In this document: positions 1 through 6,554 of the stretch, piece by piece
How the letters are laid out: the number at the start of each line of letters is the position of its first letter
Numbering within the stretch: position 1 is the stretch's first letter
Origin: CAYWGR01 sp964458015
GTDB taxonomy: Bacteria; Planctomycetota; Planctomycetia; Pirellulales; Thermoguttaceae
Length of the DNA: 11,322 bases
Reading direction: 5' to 3'
Assembly (NCBI GenBank): GCA_964458015.1
Contig: CAYWGR010000185.1
Coordinates: 1-11,322 of the forward strand
Made by a program: the position numbers and the translations under genes
Notes under the pieces: model-generated
Seen by the model: only the letters and a program-made list of their open reading frames with translations
The model's database searches: none
What the model was told of the DNA's origin: nothing

Positions 1-581
1 AAGGTTCGGCCGCTGAGAACAAGCCTTGCCCCAAGAACCAACAGATACAGCACGATGATGGTTACTTGCCCGCGCTGCAAACAGTTCAGGATCGGCAAAA
101 TCGCAGCTATCACGGCGGCGGTGCCCAGCCAGGGAAACCATCCCGGTTGTCCAGCCGCTCGATCCTCATCCGGTTTATACACAAGGGCGACGATGCGCGC
201 GCATTCGGAATAGATGCCCCAACACATCGCCAGGCATAGGAAAAACCACGCCAACGCTTGCTCTTGCATGGGCAAAATATGCAGCGGAGCCAACATCATG
301 GCGAAAATCGGCGGATACACATAGGTCCACCCGCGTGGATTGCATACATGATAAGGAGGTCGGCCGTCGAAAAATGCCGCTCCCGCCTCGGTATAGACCG
401 TCAGATCGGATTTATGGTCTAGATTGGGAAAGCCGCGACGTCGTACATCGACAAATCCCCAAATCGTTGCAGCCAATAAAATGCCGATGATCCACTGTTT
501 TTTTGCGCGCAAGATCCATGCACCGTTAAAAAACGCTGAGGATCGCAAAAAAAGGAAAAGGCGTGAAATCATGCGAATCAT
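1..581 (-). CDS. GT87-family (DUF2029-like) membrane glycosyltransferase, partial at the left edge
   Basis: Reading the minus strand from an ATG at 581 gives 193 open codons that run off the left edge, so the C-terminal part is missing. Visible are a basic N-terminus, a membrane segment around residues 30-44, and a first extracytoplasmic segment of the form SDLTVYTEAGAAFFDGRPPY (residues 58-77). A YPP motif and a hydrophobic stretch containing APLHILP follow, then a segment with RGQVTIIVLYLL near residues 170-181. An Asp followed by Y..A..A...G.PPY, then YPP, then a GQV segment is the usual pattern of GT-C polyprenol-phosphate-sugar-dependent mannosyltransferases (GT87, PimE-like). The Asp at residue 59 is the likely catalytic acidic residue. 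Such enzymes add a sugar to lipids or glycans on the outer face of the membrane. No clear SD is seen before the ATG, so the start is uncertain. Donor and acceptor cannot be told from the sequence. Confidence 0.8.
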   Translation of the reverse strand, partial: MIRMISRLFLFLRSSAFFNGAWILRAKKQWIIGILLAATIWGFVDVRRRGFPNLDHKSDLTVYTEAGAAFFDGRPPYHVCNPRGWTYVYPPIFAMMLAPLHILPMQEQALAWFFLCLAMCWGIYSECARIVALVYKPDEDRAAGQPGWFPWLGTAAVIAAILPILNCLQRGQVTIIVLYLLVLGARLVLSGRT

Positions 582-723
582 TTGCCGGCTGAGTGATTGA
601 GGTCTAGGTTGATAATGATCCGTTATTCAATGTCTTTTACCCACTTCTCGGCCTTCCAGAGACCAACTTTTCAGGTCGGTGCCCGGGCATCGGCTCCATT
701 GGCCAACAGGGGACGCAATCTCG

Positions 724-744
724 CTGCATCCTCTGCAAAGGCCG
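724..744 (+). repeat. 21-bp direct repeat, left copy
   Basis: This 21-bp sequence begins CTGCATCCTCTGCAAAGG and is repeated without mismatch at 869-889. The two copies enclose the 756-838 palindrome. The flanking bases differ on both sides, so the identity is exactly this long. Confidence 0.85.
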
Positions 745-755
745 ATCAGTTTTCA

Positions 756-838
756 GTAGGGCTGGGTCGAGCGAAGCGAAGGCCCGCCTTGAATTCTTCG
801 CAAAATGGCGGGCCATCGCTTCGCTCGACCCGCCCTAC
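756..838. repeat. REP/MITE-like palindromic element (33/32-bp arms)
   Basis: The left arm (756-788) and right arm (807-838) are inverted copies of each other. One extra base in the left arm and one mismatch separate them. The 18-nt loop (789-806) contains GAATTC. The arms carry the core GGGTCGAGCGAAGCGA followed by GGCCCGCC. The element could extrude as a cruciform or form a stable RNA hairpin from either strand. Its size and symmetry suggest a non-autonomous dispersed repeat of the REP/MITE type rather than a terminator, because no T-run follows either arm. No transposase is present in the window. Confidence 0.8.
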
Positions 839-868
839 ACTTTTCCTAACTTCAACAATTGATTGGCC

Positions 869-889
869 CTGCATCCTCTGCAAAGGCCG
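869..889 (+). repeat. 21-bp direct repeat, right copy
   Basis: This is the second exact copy of the 724-744 sequence, 145 bp downstream in the same orientation. It lies just right of the palindromic element. Confidence 0.85.
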
Positions 890-1126
890 GGATTGTAACG
901 ACGGGGGGTATTCAGATGCAATCCTGGTTTTGCGGTTTTCCTCCGTTTTTCGGCCTTGACGCAGATTGCAAGACCGCGAGAATCGGTGCTTTGGGCGATT
1001 TATTGCGAGTCAGATAACTACTGTCGGAAGGCCGGCTCACGAAAAGTCGGCAAGCAGGAGTTTTCGGTTTGCACTACCCGGCATTATTTACCTGAACATA
1101 AAGCCCCCCCAGAGGAGAGCATAACC

Positions 1127-1684
1127 ATGTCAACTCGGGAACGTTGGATTGTTTACCCCCTGCTATTCCTGGCCCTTGGCATAGCTATGCGCGATAAAGT
1201 CATCAAGCCCTCGGCGATTGGCACTCCCGGGGCGCGTATGCAGGCGGCTGATGTCAAAGCTGGACGCATTCGCTGTAATCAACTCATTGCCCAGGAAGTC
1301 CAGATAAACGGCCCCAACGGTCGGCCGGTTGTCGTTGCCGGCATCAATCCAAAGGACGGATCGGGAATCGTCGAAACATTGAACGCCAACGGTTTTCCCC
1401 TGGTTCAACTTTGTTCGTCCAACACCGGCGGCATCGTCAAAACCATTGGATTTTTTGGCAAGCTCTTGGTTTACCTGGGCCACATAGACCAGAATTTTGG
1501 CGTGTTCGCCGAACTGCCGGAGAAAAAGGAACGGATTGTTCTGACGAGCCCCGTACACCTAGAAAACAAGCTGCCCACCCCCTCTCAGCCGCGAGGCTCG
1601 GCCGCGCCGAACAAACCTTCCGTTGTAGCTCCGCAACCGATACCCCCTAAAACTCAGAAACCAGGAACCGACGCCAAGAAATAA
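1127..1684 (+). CDS. Membrane-anchored protein of unknown function, planctomycete type
   Basis: This is a 185-residue protein. The ATG at 1127 was chosen because GAGGAG lies about 9 nt upstream and a single hydrophobic segment begins directly (YPLLFLALGIAM, residues 10-21), giving an N-terminal anchor. The open frame extends further upstream, to 956, without a better start. After the anchor come short beta-like repeats with Gly turns (INGPNGRPVVVAG, LNANGFPLVQL, TGGIVKTI, LLVYLGH, FGVFAELP, residues 60-131). These read like a small repetitive beta domain facing the periplasm. The C-terminal 40 residues are rich in Pro, Gln and Lys and probably disordered. I associate the opening MSTRERWIVYPLLFLALG plus this beta section with uncharacterised planctomycete proteins, but I cannot name a function. 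The PAP2 gene starts 49 bp downstream on the same strand and may be co-transcribed. Confidence 0.75.
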   Translation: MSTRERWIVYPLLFLALGIAMRDKVIKPSAIGTPGARMQAADVKAGRIRCNQLIAQEVQINGPNGRPVVVAGINPKDGSGIVETLNANGFPLVQLCSSNTGGIVKTIGFFGKLLVYLGHIDQNFGVFAELPEKKERIVLTSPVHLENKLPTPSQPRGSAAPNKPSVVAPQPIPPKTQKPGTDAKK

Positions 1685-1733
1685 AAATCCACTATGGCTC
1701 TAATTGTGGATAAGCGTTAGAAATAGCAGCCCT

Positions 1734-2558
1734 ATGTCCCGAATCGCCATGTCGCAAATCGAGCCGAACACCCCCGAGGATTCAACCGCAAATTATCGCG
1801 GCACTTTGGGCAGCTTGGCAAAACTGGCGATTTCCGGCATCCGCTCGCCTTTCGTGTGGCTTCCGCTGCTGATCCTGGTCGGGCTAACGATCTTTTTCCG
1901 GACCACCGATGCCGACACCGCTTTAGTGCAACCCTTTTACGTCAGCAGCGGTTGTCGAGTGATCGACCATTGGCCCATGATGTTTGCCTACCCGTGGAAA
2001 GCTCTCTATGACTGGGGCTATTATCCGGCATGGATTTTAGGATGCGGGGGACTAGCGGTTTGGCTGGCAAGTTTTCGGTGGACAAAACTGAAACCTTGGC
2101 GCGATCCCGGCCTTTATTACGGTTTGGTATTTATCATCGGCCCGGGAATTATCGTCAACGGGATGCTAAAACCCTATTGGGGACGCCCTAGGCCTAATGC
2201 CATCGTTCAATTCGGCGGCGAACGCGAATTTCTGAAAGTTTGGGAATGGGGCGGCTGGCAGGACGAATCCTCTTTCCCCAGCGGTCATGCCTCGACCGGC
2301 TTTTACCTCATGGTTCCCGCTTTCGTCTACTACCGGCGCCGACGTGGATTGGCCCTGGCTTTTGTCCTTTTAGGCATCCTGAGCGGCATCACCATCGGAA
2401 TCGCCCGAATCGTCGCCGGCGGACATTTTCCAAGCGACATTCTTTGGGCGGGCGGCGTCGTCTATTTCACGGCACTTTTTCTTGCGATTCCGTTCCGGTT
2501 CGGCTCTCCCCCCACCCCTGCTGTTGCACAATGCCTGTCTGGAAGCCGTGAAATATAA
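1734..2558 (+). CDS. PAP2-family membrane phosphatase
   Basis: This is a 274-residue multi-pass membrane protein with all three motifs of the PAP2 / acid phosphatase superfamily. Motif 1 is KPYWGRPRP at 146-154 (K-x6-RP), motif 2 is PSGH at 182-185, and motif 3 is R225-x5-H231-x3-D235. His185 would be the phosphate acceptor base pair partner and His231 the nucleophile, by analogy with the family. Hydrophobic segments lie around residues 40-55, 95-112, 130-143, 189-200, 207-224 and 239-254. The family removes phosphate from membrane lipids such as phosphatidate, undecaprenyl pyrophosphate or lipid A; the substrate here is not determined by sequence. The ATG at 1734 is preferred over a TTG at 1704; a second in-frame ATG is at 1749. 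No clear SD precedes it. The long segment between motifs 1 and 2 (REFLKVWEWGGW) resembles lipid A 1-phosphatase-like members, but this is weak. Confidence 0.9.
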   Translation: MSRIAMSQIEPNTPEDSTANYRGTLGSLAKLAISGIRSPFVWLPLLILVGLTIFFRTTDADTALVQPFYVSSGCRVIDHWPMMFAYPWKALYDWGYYPAWILGCGGLAVWLASFRWTKLKPWRDPGLYYGLVFIIGPGIIVNGMLKPYWGRPRPNAIVQFGGEREFLKVWEWGGWQDESSFPSGHASTGFYLMVPAFVYYRRRRGLALAFVLLGILSGITIGIARIVAGGHFPSDILWAGGVVYFTALFLAIPFRFGSPPTPAVAQCLSGSREI

Positions 2559-2673
2559 TATCCAGGGGGGGTAATCCGAACGTTTTGGACGTTTGGAACG
2601 TATAGTAGTTGCAAGAAAACTTTTTTCTACCACCAAACAATCCTCCAAGACCTTTCTTCCTTGGTGGTTGTGC

Positions 2674-2683
2674 NNNNNNNNNN
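2674..2683. other. Assembly gap (10 N)
   Basis: Ten consecutive N mark a scaffold join of unknown true length. The gap lies in the region between the PAP2 gene and the metallopeptidase gene. Just left of it is a possible hairpin, with ACCACCAA at 2629-2636 pairing with TTGGTGGT at 2661-2668. The real distance between the two genes, and any promoter there, cannot be judged. Confidence 0.95.
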
Positions 2684-2719
2684 GGGGAGTCCAAAACCGT
2701 GTTTTTCCATTTCGACCCC

Positions 2720-3391
2720 ATGTATTTCCTGTTTATCGCGCCTGCCGTGCTTTTAGGCATGTGGGCGCAGTTCCGCATCCACACGACCTATGGCCGCGCA
2801 CAACAAATGCCGGCCCCTCTGACCGGCGGGGCAGCCGCGCGGCATATTTTGAACGCCGCCGGTTTGCAGGATGTTCAAATCGAAGAGATTCCCGGCGAAC
2901 TGAGCGACCATTACGATCCTCGCCAGAAAGTTCTGCGATTAAGCCACGACGTTTATGCCAATCGAACACTAGCGGCCGTTGGAATTGCCGCGCATGAAGC
3001 CGGCCATGCCATCCAAGACGCGGAAGCCTATGCTCCGTTGGTGGTTCGCAACGCCGCCGTACCCGTGGCTGGTTTCGGCAGCAATGTCGGCATCCTGCTG
3101 ATCTTTGCCGGCGTTTTATTGTCGATGAACCAAGTTCTGATTTGGATCGGCATCGGGCTGTTCGCCTGTGTTGTTGCGTTCCAATTGGTCAATCTGCCGG
3201 TGGAATTCAACGCCAGCGCGAGGGCCAAGAAAGAACTCGTCGGCCTGGGGATTATCGACGATACCGAGCTAATCTACGTCAGCAAAGTGCTGAGCGCCGC
3301 CGCGTTGACCTACGTGGCCGCCACGTTGCAAGCACTTCTTACATTGCTCTACTACGTGATGCGGTTTACCAGCCACAACGACCGCGATTAA
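2720..3391 (+). CDS. YugP-type neutral zinc metallopeptidase (Zn_peptidase_2)
   Basis: This is a 223-residue membrane protein resembling Bacillus YugP in length and layout. The N-terminal segment MYFLFIAPAVLLGMWAQ is a membrane helix. Next comes GGAAARHILNAAGLQDVQIE (residues 35-54), then the soluble signature DHYDPRQKVLRLSHDVY. The zinc motif HEAGH is at residues 92-96, so His92, Glu93 and His96 are the ligand-catalytic set. NLPVEFNASARA (Glu162) supplies the likely third ligand region. Two more hydrophobic stretches surround it, and the protein ends with a C-terminal helix. The start at 2720 matches the family N-terminus; the open frame runs back through the N gap but that part is not credible as protein. 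Members are predicted membrane proteases of unknown substrate. Confidence 0.9.
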   Translation: MYFLFIAPAVLLGMWAQFRIHTTYGRAQQMPAPLTGGAAARHILNAAGLQDVQIEEIPGELSDHYDPRQKVLRLSHDVYANRTLAAVGIAAHEAGHAIQDAEAYAPLVVRNAAVPVAGFGSNVGILLIFAGVLLSMNQVLIWIGIGLFACVVAFQLVNLPVEFNASARAKKELVGLGIIDDTELIYVSKVLSAAALTYVAATLQALLTLLYYVMRFTSHNDRD

Positions 3392-3402
3392 GACAGCCCC
3401 CC

Positions 3403-3446
3403 AAAAAACGAGCGCCCTAGACAGAGTCCTTCTGCCTAGGGCGCTC
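3403..3446 (-). terminator. Intrinsic terminator for the minus-strand oxidoreductase gene
   Basis: GAGCGCCCTAG (3410-3420) and CTAGGGCGCTC (3436-3446) form a perfect 11-bp stem with a 15-nt loop. On the minus strand the stem is followed one base later by six T (the A-run at 3403-3408), which is the arrangement of a rho-independent terminator. It lies about 75 bp past the stop of the 3523-4707 gene. In the plus direction the stem lacks a T-run, although it may also limit read-through from the metallopeptidase gene. Confidence 0.85.
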
Positions 3447-3522
3447 TCGTCGCGCGACGCACATGAAACGGACCACAGAGGGGATGTCTGCGGCCCGCAG
3501 ATAATAACTGTTTATCAAAAAC

Positions 3523-4707
3523 TTACTTAACCTCTTCCATCATCACCGGGCGGCGCTGTTCGGCCGAAATCATGGCCGCTTCCAACACGCGCTGCGTTTG
3601 GTAAGCGTCCTCGAAATCGGGGAGCGGCACCGTCGGCTCTTCGCCGGCCAACACCTTGAGAATGTCGTACGCCTGGTTCGTGAAGCCGTGCTCGTAACCG
3701 ATAATATGGGCATCCGGCCACCAGTTGGCGACATACGGATGATCGCCGCCGTGGGTGCATACAAGCTTGGTCCAACCCTGAACGGCCCGGGGCAACGTGG
3801 CGTCGTAATACTCCAGGTTGTTCATATCCTCGAAGTTGAACTTGATCGAGCCCTTCGAGCCGTTGATCTCGAAACCGTTGTGGTTCATATTGCCGGTGGC
3901 TTGTCGAGCGGCCTCGTAGCTGGCCACCGCACCGCCGGAGAACCGAGCGAGGAACAACACCGTATCGTCCACCGTGACCTTGCCCTTTTCGCCACTGCCG
4001 CCTTGACGGCCGTCGGCGATTCCGCCGGTGGCCACGCCGGAGGGCAATGTGCGTTCTTTGATGATCGTTTCGGCAATCGCACCGCTGATCTCGGTGATTT
4101 CTTCGCCGGTAACAAAGCGAGTCATATCAATAATGTGGGCGTTCAAGTCGCCATGAGCGCCAGAGCCGGCCAACTTCTTATCGAACCGCCAAAGCAACGG
4201 CACCGATTCGCCAGCCCAGTCTTGAAGATAAAGCGCCCGCACATGATAAATTCGACCGATCTTGCCTGCCTTAACCAATTGGTGGGCGAAAGCAACGGCC
4301 GGGCACCGACGGTAGTTGAACCAGACAAATGTCTTGACGTTGGCGGCCTTTGCAGCGGCGGCCATTTCGCGGGCTTCATCCAAGGTAGCAGCGATGGGCT
4401 TTTCGCAAGCAACCGGCTTGCCGGCGGCGATGGCCGCACGAGCCACGGGGGCGTGCATGAAGTTCGGCGTCGCCACATCGACCAACCCGATCTCGGGCGA
4501 ACGCACCAACTGCTCCCAGTCGGTCGTGGCATTCCGCCAACCCCAATTATCGGCAAACGCTTGGGGATTTTCGGCCGGCTGACCGAAAACCGTGTGCATG
4601 ACCGGCTTGATCGGCGGCTTGAAAAACTTGGCGACTTGGCCCCACGCGTTCGAGTGCGTCCGTCCCATGAATCCTTGTCCGATCAAGGCGACATTGATCG
4701 ATGCCAT
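3523..4707 (-). CDS. Gfo/Idh/MocA-family NAD(P)-dependent sugar oxidoreductase
   Basis: This is a 394-residue dehydrogenase of the glucose-fructose oxidoreductase / inositol dehydrogenase family. The N-terminal Rossmann motif is VALIGQGFMGRTHSNAW (Gly10, Gly12, Gly15). The substrate-lysine motif is CEKPIA (Lys103 in EKP). The catalytic section GDLNAHIIDM at 186-195 has His191 and Asp194. The remainder is the usual C-terminal alpha/beta dimerisation domain. Such enzymes oxidise or reduce sugars, sugar acids or inositols in the cytoplasm; planctomycete genomes carry many copies and the substrate here cannot be assigned. A Gly-rich stretch around residues 228-240 (ADGRQGGSGEKG) looks like a surface loop insertion. 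The ATG at 4707 has AAGGAAAT about 6 nt upstream on the minus strand. The gene appears monocistronic, with its own promoter (4751-4779) and terminator (3403-3446). Confidence 0.93.
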   Translation of the reverse strand: MASINVALIGQGFMGRTHSNAWGQVAKFFKPPIKPVMHTVFGQPAENPQAFADNWGWRNATTDWEQLVRSPEIGLVDVATPNFMHAPVARAAIAAGKPVACEKPIAATLDEAREMAAAAKAANVKTFVWFNYRRCPAVAFAHQLVKAGKIGRIYHVRALYLQDWAGESVPLLWRFDKKLAGSGAHGDLNAHIIDMTRFVTGEEITEISGAIAETIIKERTLPSGVATGGIADGRQGGSGEKGKVTVDDTVLFLARFSGGAVASYEAARQATGNMNHNGFEINGSKGSIKFNFEDMNNLEYYDATLPRAVQGWTKLVCTHGGDHPYVANWWPDAHIIGYEHGFTNQAYDILKVLAGEEPTVPLPDFEDAYQTQRVLEAAMISAEQRRPVMMEEVK

Positions 4708-4750
4708 AGCGGATTTCCTTCACAGATGTGTATAAATTGCAATGCCGATC

Positions 4751-4779
4751 TTTATAAGACGATTTGAAGATGCTGGCAA
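4751..4779 (-). promoter_or_regulatory. Sigma-70-type promoter for the oxidoreductase gene
   Basis: On the minus strand TTGCCA (4779-4774) and TATAAA (4756-4751) are separated by exactly 17 bp. Both differ from consensus by one base. Transcription would start near 4744 and give a leader of about 37 nt before the ATG at 4707. Confidence 0.55.
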
Positions 4780-4895
4780 TAGGCCGCCCCAAAAAAGAGG
4801 CTGAAAAAAGCGAAAGACCTCATCTGGCAATCCAAGGCAAATCGGAGTAGTATGACAAAATAATCTTCGTTAGCCCCCCTTATCAGGAGATTGTC

Positions 4896-5465
4896 ATGGC
4901 GTTTCGTAGTAAGTTTCGTTGGCCCATCGCCTTGGGCATCGGTTTGACGGCCGGTTTGGTTCTTAGCGGTTTATGGCCCCATACCCCTCTCCACGCCGTC
5001 AGCAGCGACCGCACCGACACCTACGCAATGGCCACTGGCCCAGTCGATTCAGAAGTCGAAGCCGTTTACCTGCTCGACTTCTTAACAGGCGATCTAGGCG
5101 CCATTGTGCTGGGCAAGCAGCCGCGCTCCTGGACCGGCTTTTTCCGTGCCAACGTCTCCACCGATCTAGCCATTGATCCGCAAAAAAATCCCAAGTTCCT
5201 CATGGTCACCGGCATGGCCGGCCTGCGTCGCGCCGGCGGCACCCGCGAGCAACCGAGCAGCGCGGTTTGCTACGTGGCAGAAATCGGCAGCGGAAAACTG
5301 GCTGCTTACGCCATTCCCTGGTCTCCATCGCGCTACGCCGCCGGACAAACGCAATCGGCTCCCTTGGTCTTGGTCGGCGCCACGCATTTCCGCCAAAACG
5401 CGGGAGCAGGCGCAGGCGGCGCTCAAAAGGGAAGAGATAAGGTACAGAAGAAGGACGAAGATTAA
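4896..5465 (+). CDS. Exported or membrane-anchored protein of unknown function, planctomycete type
   Basis: This is a 189-residue protein. The ATG at 4896 follows CAGGAGA by 5 nt. The N-terminus is basic and then hydrophobic (WPIALGIGLTAGLVLSGLW, residues 9-27), giving a signal peptide or anchor. The mature part has a recognisable block, MATGPVDSEVEAVYLLDFLTGDLGA (residues 45-69, described here only as a motif region). It continues with NPKFLMVTGMAGL and AVCYVAEIGSGKLAAYAIPW. The tail is rich in Gly, Ala, Lys and Asp. I associate these blocks with a conserved uncharacterised planctomycete family; no enzyme motif is visible. It sits 42 bp upstream of thiS on the same strand, so it could be co-transcribed with the thiazole genes. 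A weak -35/-10 pair (CTGGCA and TAGTAT, 18-bp spacing) is near 4820-4855 but I would not rely on it. Confidence 0.75.
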   Translation: MAFRSKFRWPIALGIGLTAGLVLSGLWPHTPLHAVSSDRTDTYAMATGPVDSEVEAVYLLDFLTGDLGAIVLGKQPRSWTGFFRANVSTDLAIDPQKNPKFLMVTGMAGLRRAGGTREQPSSAVCYVAEIGSGKLAAYAIPWSPSRYAAGQTQSAPLVLVGATHFRQNAGAGAGGAQKGRDKVQKKDED

Positions 5466-5507
5466 ATAAGTCCGCATCCTAGCGGTTTGCTTTAGATCGT
5501 AAACGCC

Positions 5508-5708
5508 ATGCAAATCATCGTGAACGGCCAACCTCGCACTGCAACCGACGGCCTCACCGTCGCGGGGTTGCTCGACGAACTCAACTTGACGGCCAAACCC
5601 GTGGCCGTCGAAGTCAATCTCGAATTGGTCCCTCGGCAGCAACATGCCCAACATGTTCTGCATGACGGCGACCGCCTGGAAATTGTTACCTTGGTGGGAG
5701 GAGGCTAG
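5508..5708 (+). CDS. thiS: Sulfur carrier protein ThiS
   Basis: This is a 66-residue beta-grasp protein beginning MQIIVNGQPRTA. It has the typical TVAGLLDELNL helix segment, VAVEVNLELVPR, and an acidic DGDRLEIVTLVGGG end. The C-terminal Gly-Gly is the site that is adenylated by ThiF and then converted to thiocarboxylate. ThiS thereby carries the sulfur used by ThiG for the thiazole ring of thiamine. Length and ending match the family. It is directly followed by thiG (8-nt gap), and the codons for the last glycines also form the purine-rich SD of thiG. No thiF or thiO homologue is visible in the window. I see no TPP riboswitch in the 42 bp upstream or in the 4708-4895 region. Confidence 0.95.
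   Translation: MQIIVNGQPRTATDGLTVAGLLDELNLTAKPVAVEVNLELVPRQQHAQHVLHDGDRLEIVTLVGGG
5697..5704 (+). promoter_or_regulatory. thiG ribosome binding site inside the thiS C-terminal glycine codons
   Basis: GGAGGAGG at 5697-5704 encodes most of the last three glycines of ThiS and is also a strong SD for thiG, 12 nt before its ATG at 5717. The spacing is longer than optimal. The arrangement suggests translational coupling of carrier and synthase. Confidence 0.6.
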
Positions 5709-5716
5709 TTTTTTTC

Positions 5717-6553
5717 ATGTCGGATAGCAAACCACAGTCCTCGGATGCATTGCGGATCGGTTCGCACACTTTTTCCAGCCGGTTGATCGTCGGCACCGGC
5801 AAATACGCCAGCTACGAAGGCATGCGCGAGTCGCTCGATATCTCGGGCACGGAATGCATCACGGTGGCCGTGCGCCGTGAGCGTTTGATCGACGCCGAGG
5901 GCAAAAACATCCTCGATTTCATCGACACCAAACGTTACATTATTTTACCCAACACGGCCGGATGTTTTACGGCCGACGACGCGGTGCGCGTGGCCCGGTT
6001 GGGGCGTGAAATTCTCTCACAGATGAACAACCCCGGCAAGGATTGGGTCAAGCTGGAAGTGCTCGGCGACAAGCGCACGCTGTTGCCCGATCCCGTTGCT
6101 ACTCTGCAAGCCACGGAAAAACTCGTCTTCGACGGTTTCCAAGTTTTGGTCTACACGAGCGACGATCCGGTGATGGCCAAGCGTTTGAAAGAAGCCGGAG
6201 CGACAAGTGTAATGCCTGCCGGAAGTCCGATCGGTTCGGGCCAGGGCGTGCTGAACCCCAACGCCCTGCGGATCTGCCTTGAATATCTCAAGGAAAACGA
6301 TCCCGATTACCCGGTCATCGTGGATGCCGGCGTGGGCACGGCCAGCGACGTGACCGTGGCCATGGAGCTTGGCGCCGACGGCGTTCTGTTGAATACCGGC
6401 ATCGCCCACGCGAAGGATCCGCTCTGCATGGCCGAAGCGATGCGGCTCGGCTGCCAAGCAGGCCGATTAGCCTATCTCGCCGGGCGCATTCCGAAAAAGC
6501 TCTACGCCACGGCCAGCAGCCCGACCGAAGGCGTGATTCAGTTGAGCAAGTAG
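5717..6553 (+). CDS. thiG: Thiazole synthase ThiG
   Basis: This is a 278-residue TIM-barrel enzyme that condenses 1-deoxy-D-xylulose 5-phosphate, dehydroglycine and ThiS-thiocarboxylate into thiazole phosphate. The sequence shows SRLIVGTGKY (residues 21-30), ILPNTAGC (76-83), and WVKLEVLGD with the likely imine-forming Lys112 and Glu114. It continues with VMPAGSPIGSGQG (165-177), VDAGVGTASD with Asp203, GADGVLLNTGIA, and the C-terminal TASSPTEGVI. All are standard ThiG signatures and the length is slightly above the usual 255-270 because of an N-terminal extension. It is in a two-gene unit with thiS. Its stop is one base away from the end of the convergent gene at 6555, with no visible terminator between them. 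Confidence 0.97.
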   Translation: MSDSKPQSSDALRIGSHTFSSRLIVGTGKYASYEGMRESLDISGTECITVAVRRERLIDAEGKNILDFIDTKRYIILPNTAGCFTADDAVRVARLGREILSQMNNPGKDWVKLEVLGDKRTLLPDPVATLQATEKLVFDGFQVLVYTSDDPVMAKRLKEAGATSVMPAGSPIGSGQGVLNPNALRICLEYLKENDPDYPVIVDAGVGTASDVTVAMELGADGVLLNTGIAHAKDPLCMAEAMRLGCQAGRLAYLAGRIPKKLYATASSPTEGVIQLSK

Positions 6554-6554
6554 T

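Larger units (their letters stand above)
582..1126. other. 545-bp intergenic region between divergent genes, with a palindromic repeat element
   Basis: This region separates the leftward glycosyltransferase from the rightward gene at 1127. I find no convincing gene: the open frame at 597-959 is simply open through the palindrome and has no domain-like content. The region holds the inverted repeat at 756-838 and two identical 21-bp direct repeats at 724-744 and 869-889. Shorter, degenerate inverted versions of the direct repeat may be present near 649-661 and 951-973, both beginning CGGCCTT. No convincing -35/-10 pair was found for either flanking gene. Confidence 0.6.

Noticed and set aside
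597..959. Plus-strand 120-residue open frame with a TTG start
   Set aside because: It runs through the palindrome and direct repeats, has no domain-like composition and no ribosome site.
2467..2784. Minus-strand open frame through the N gap
   Set aside because: It includes the N run and overlaps the C-terminus of the PAP2 gene and the start of the metallopeptidase gene.
3598..4767. Plus-strand 389-residue open frame opposite the oxidoreductase
   Set aside because: It is a long antisense shadow of a clear Gfo/Idh/MocA gene; its translation shows no family features and it has no promoter or SD of its own.
4708..5507. TPP riboswitch upstream of thiS
   Set aside because: I looked for the conserved CTGAGA and ACCTGATCTGG-type blocks and found none; only 42 bp precede thiS.
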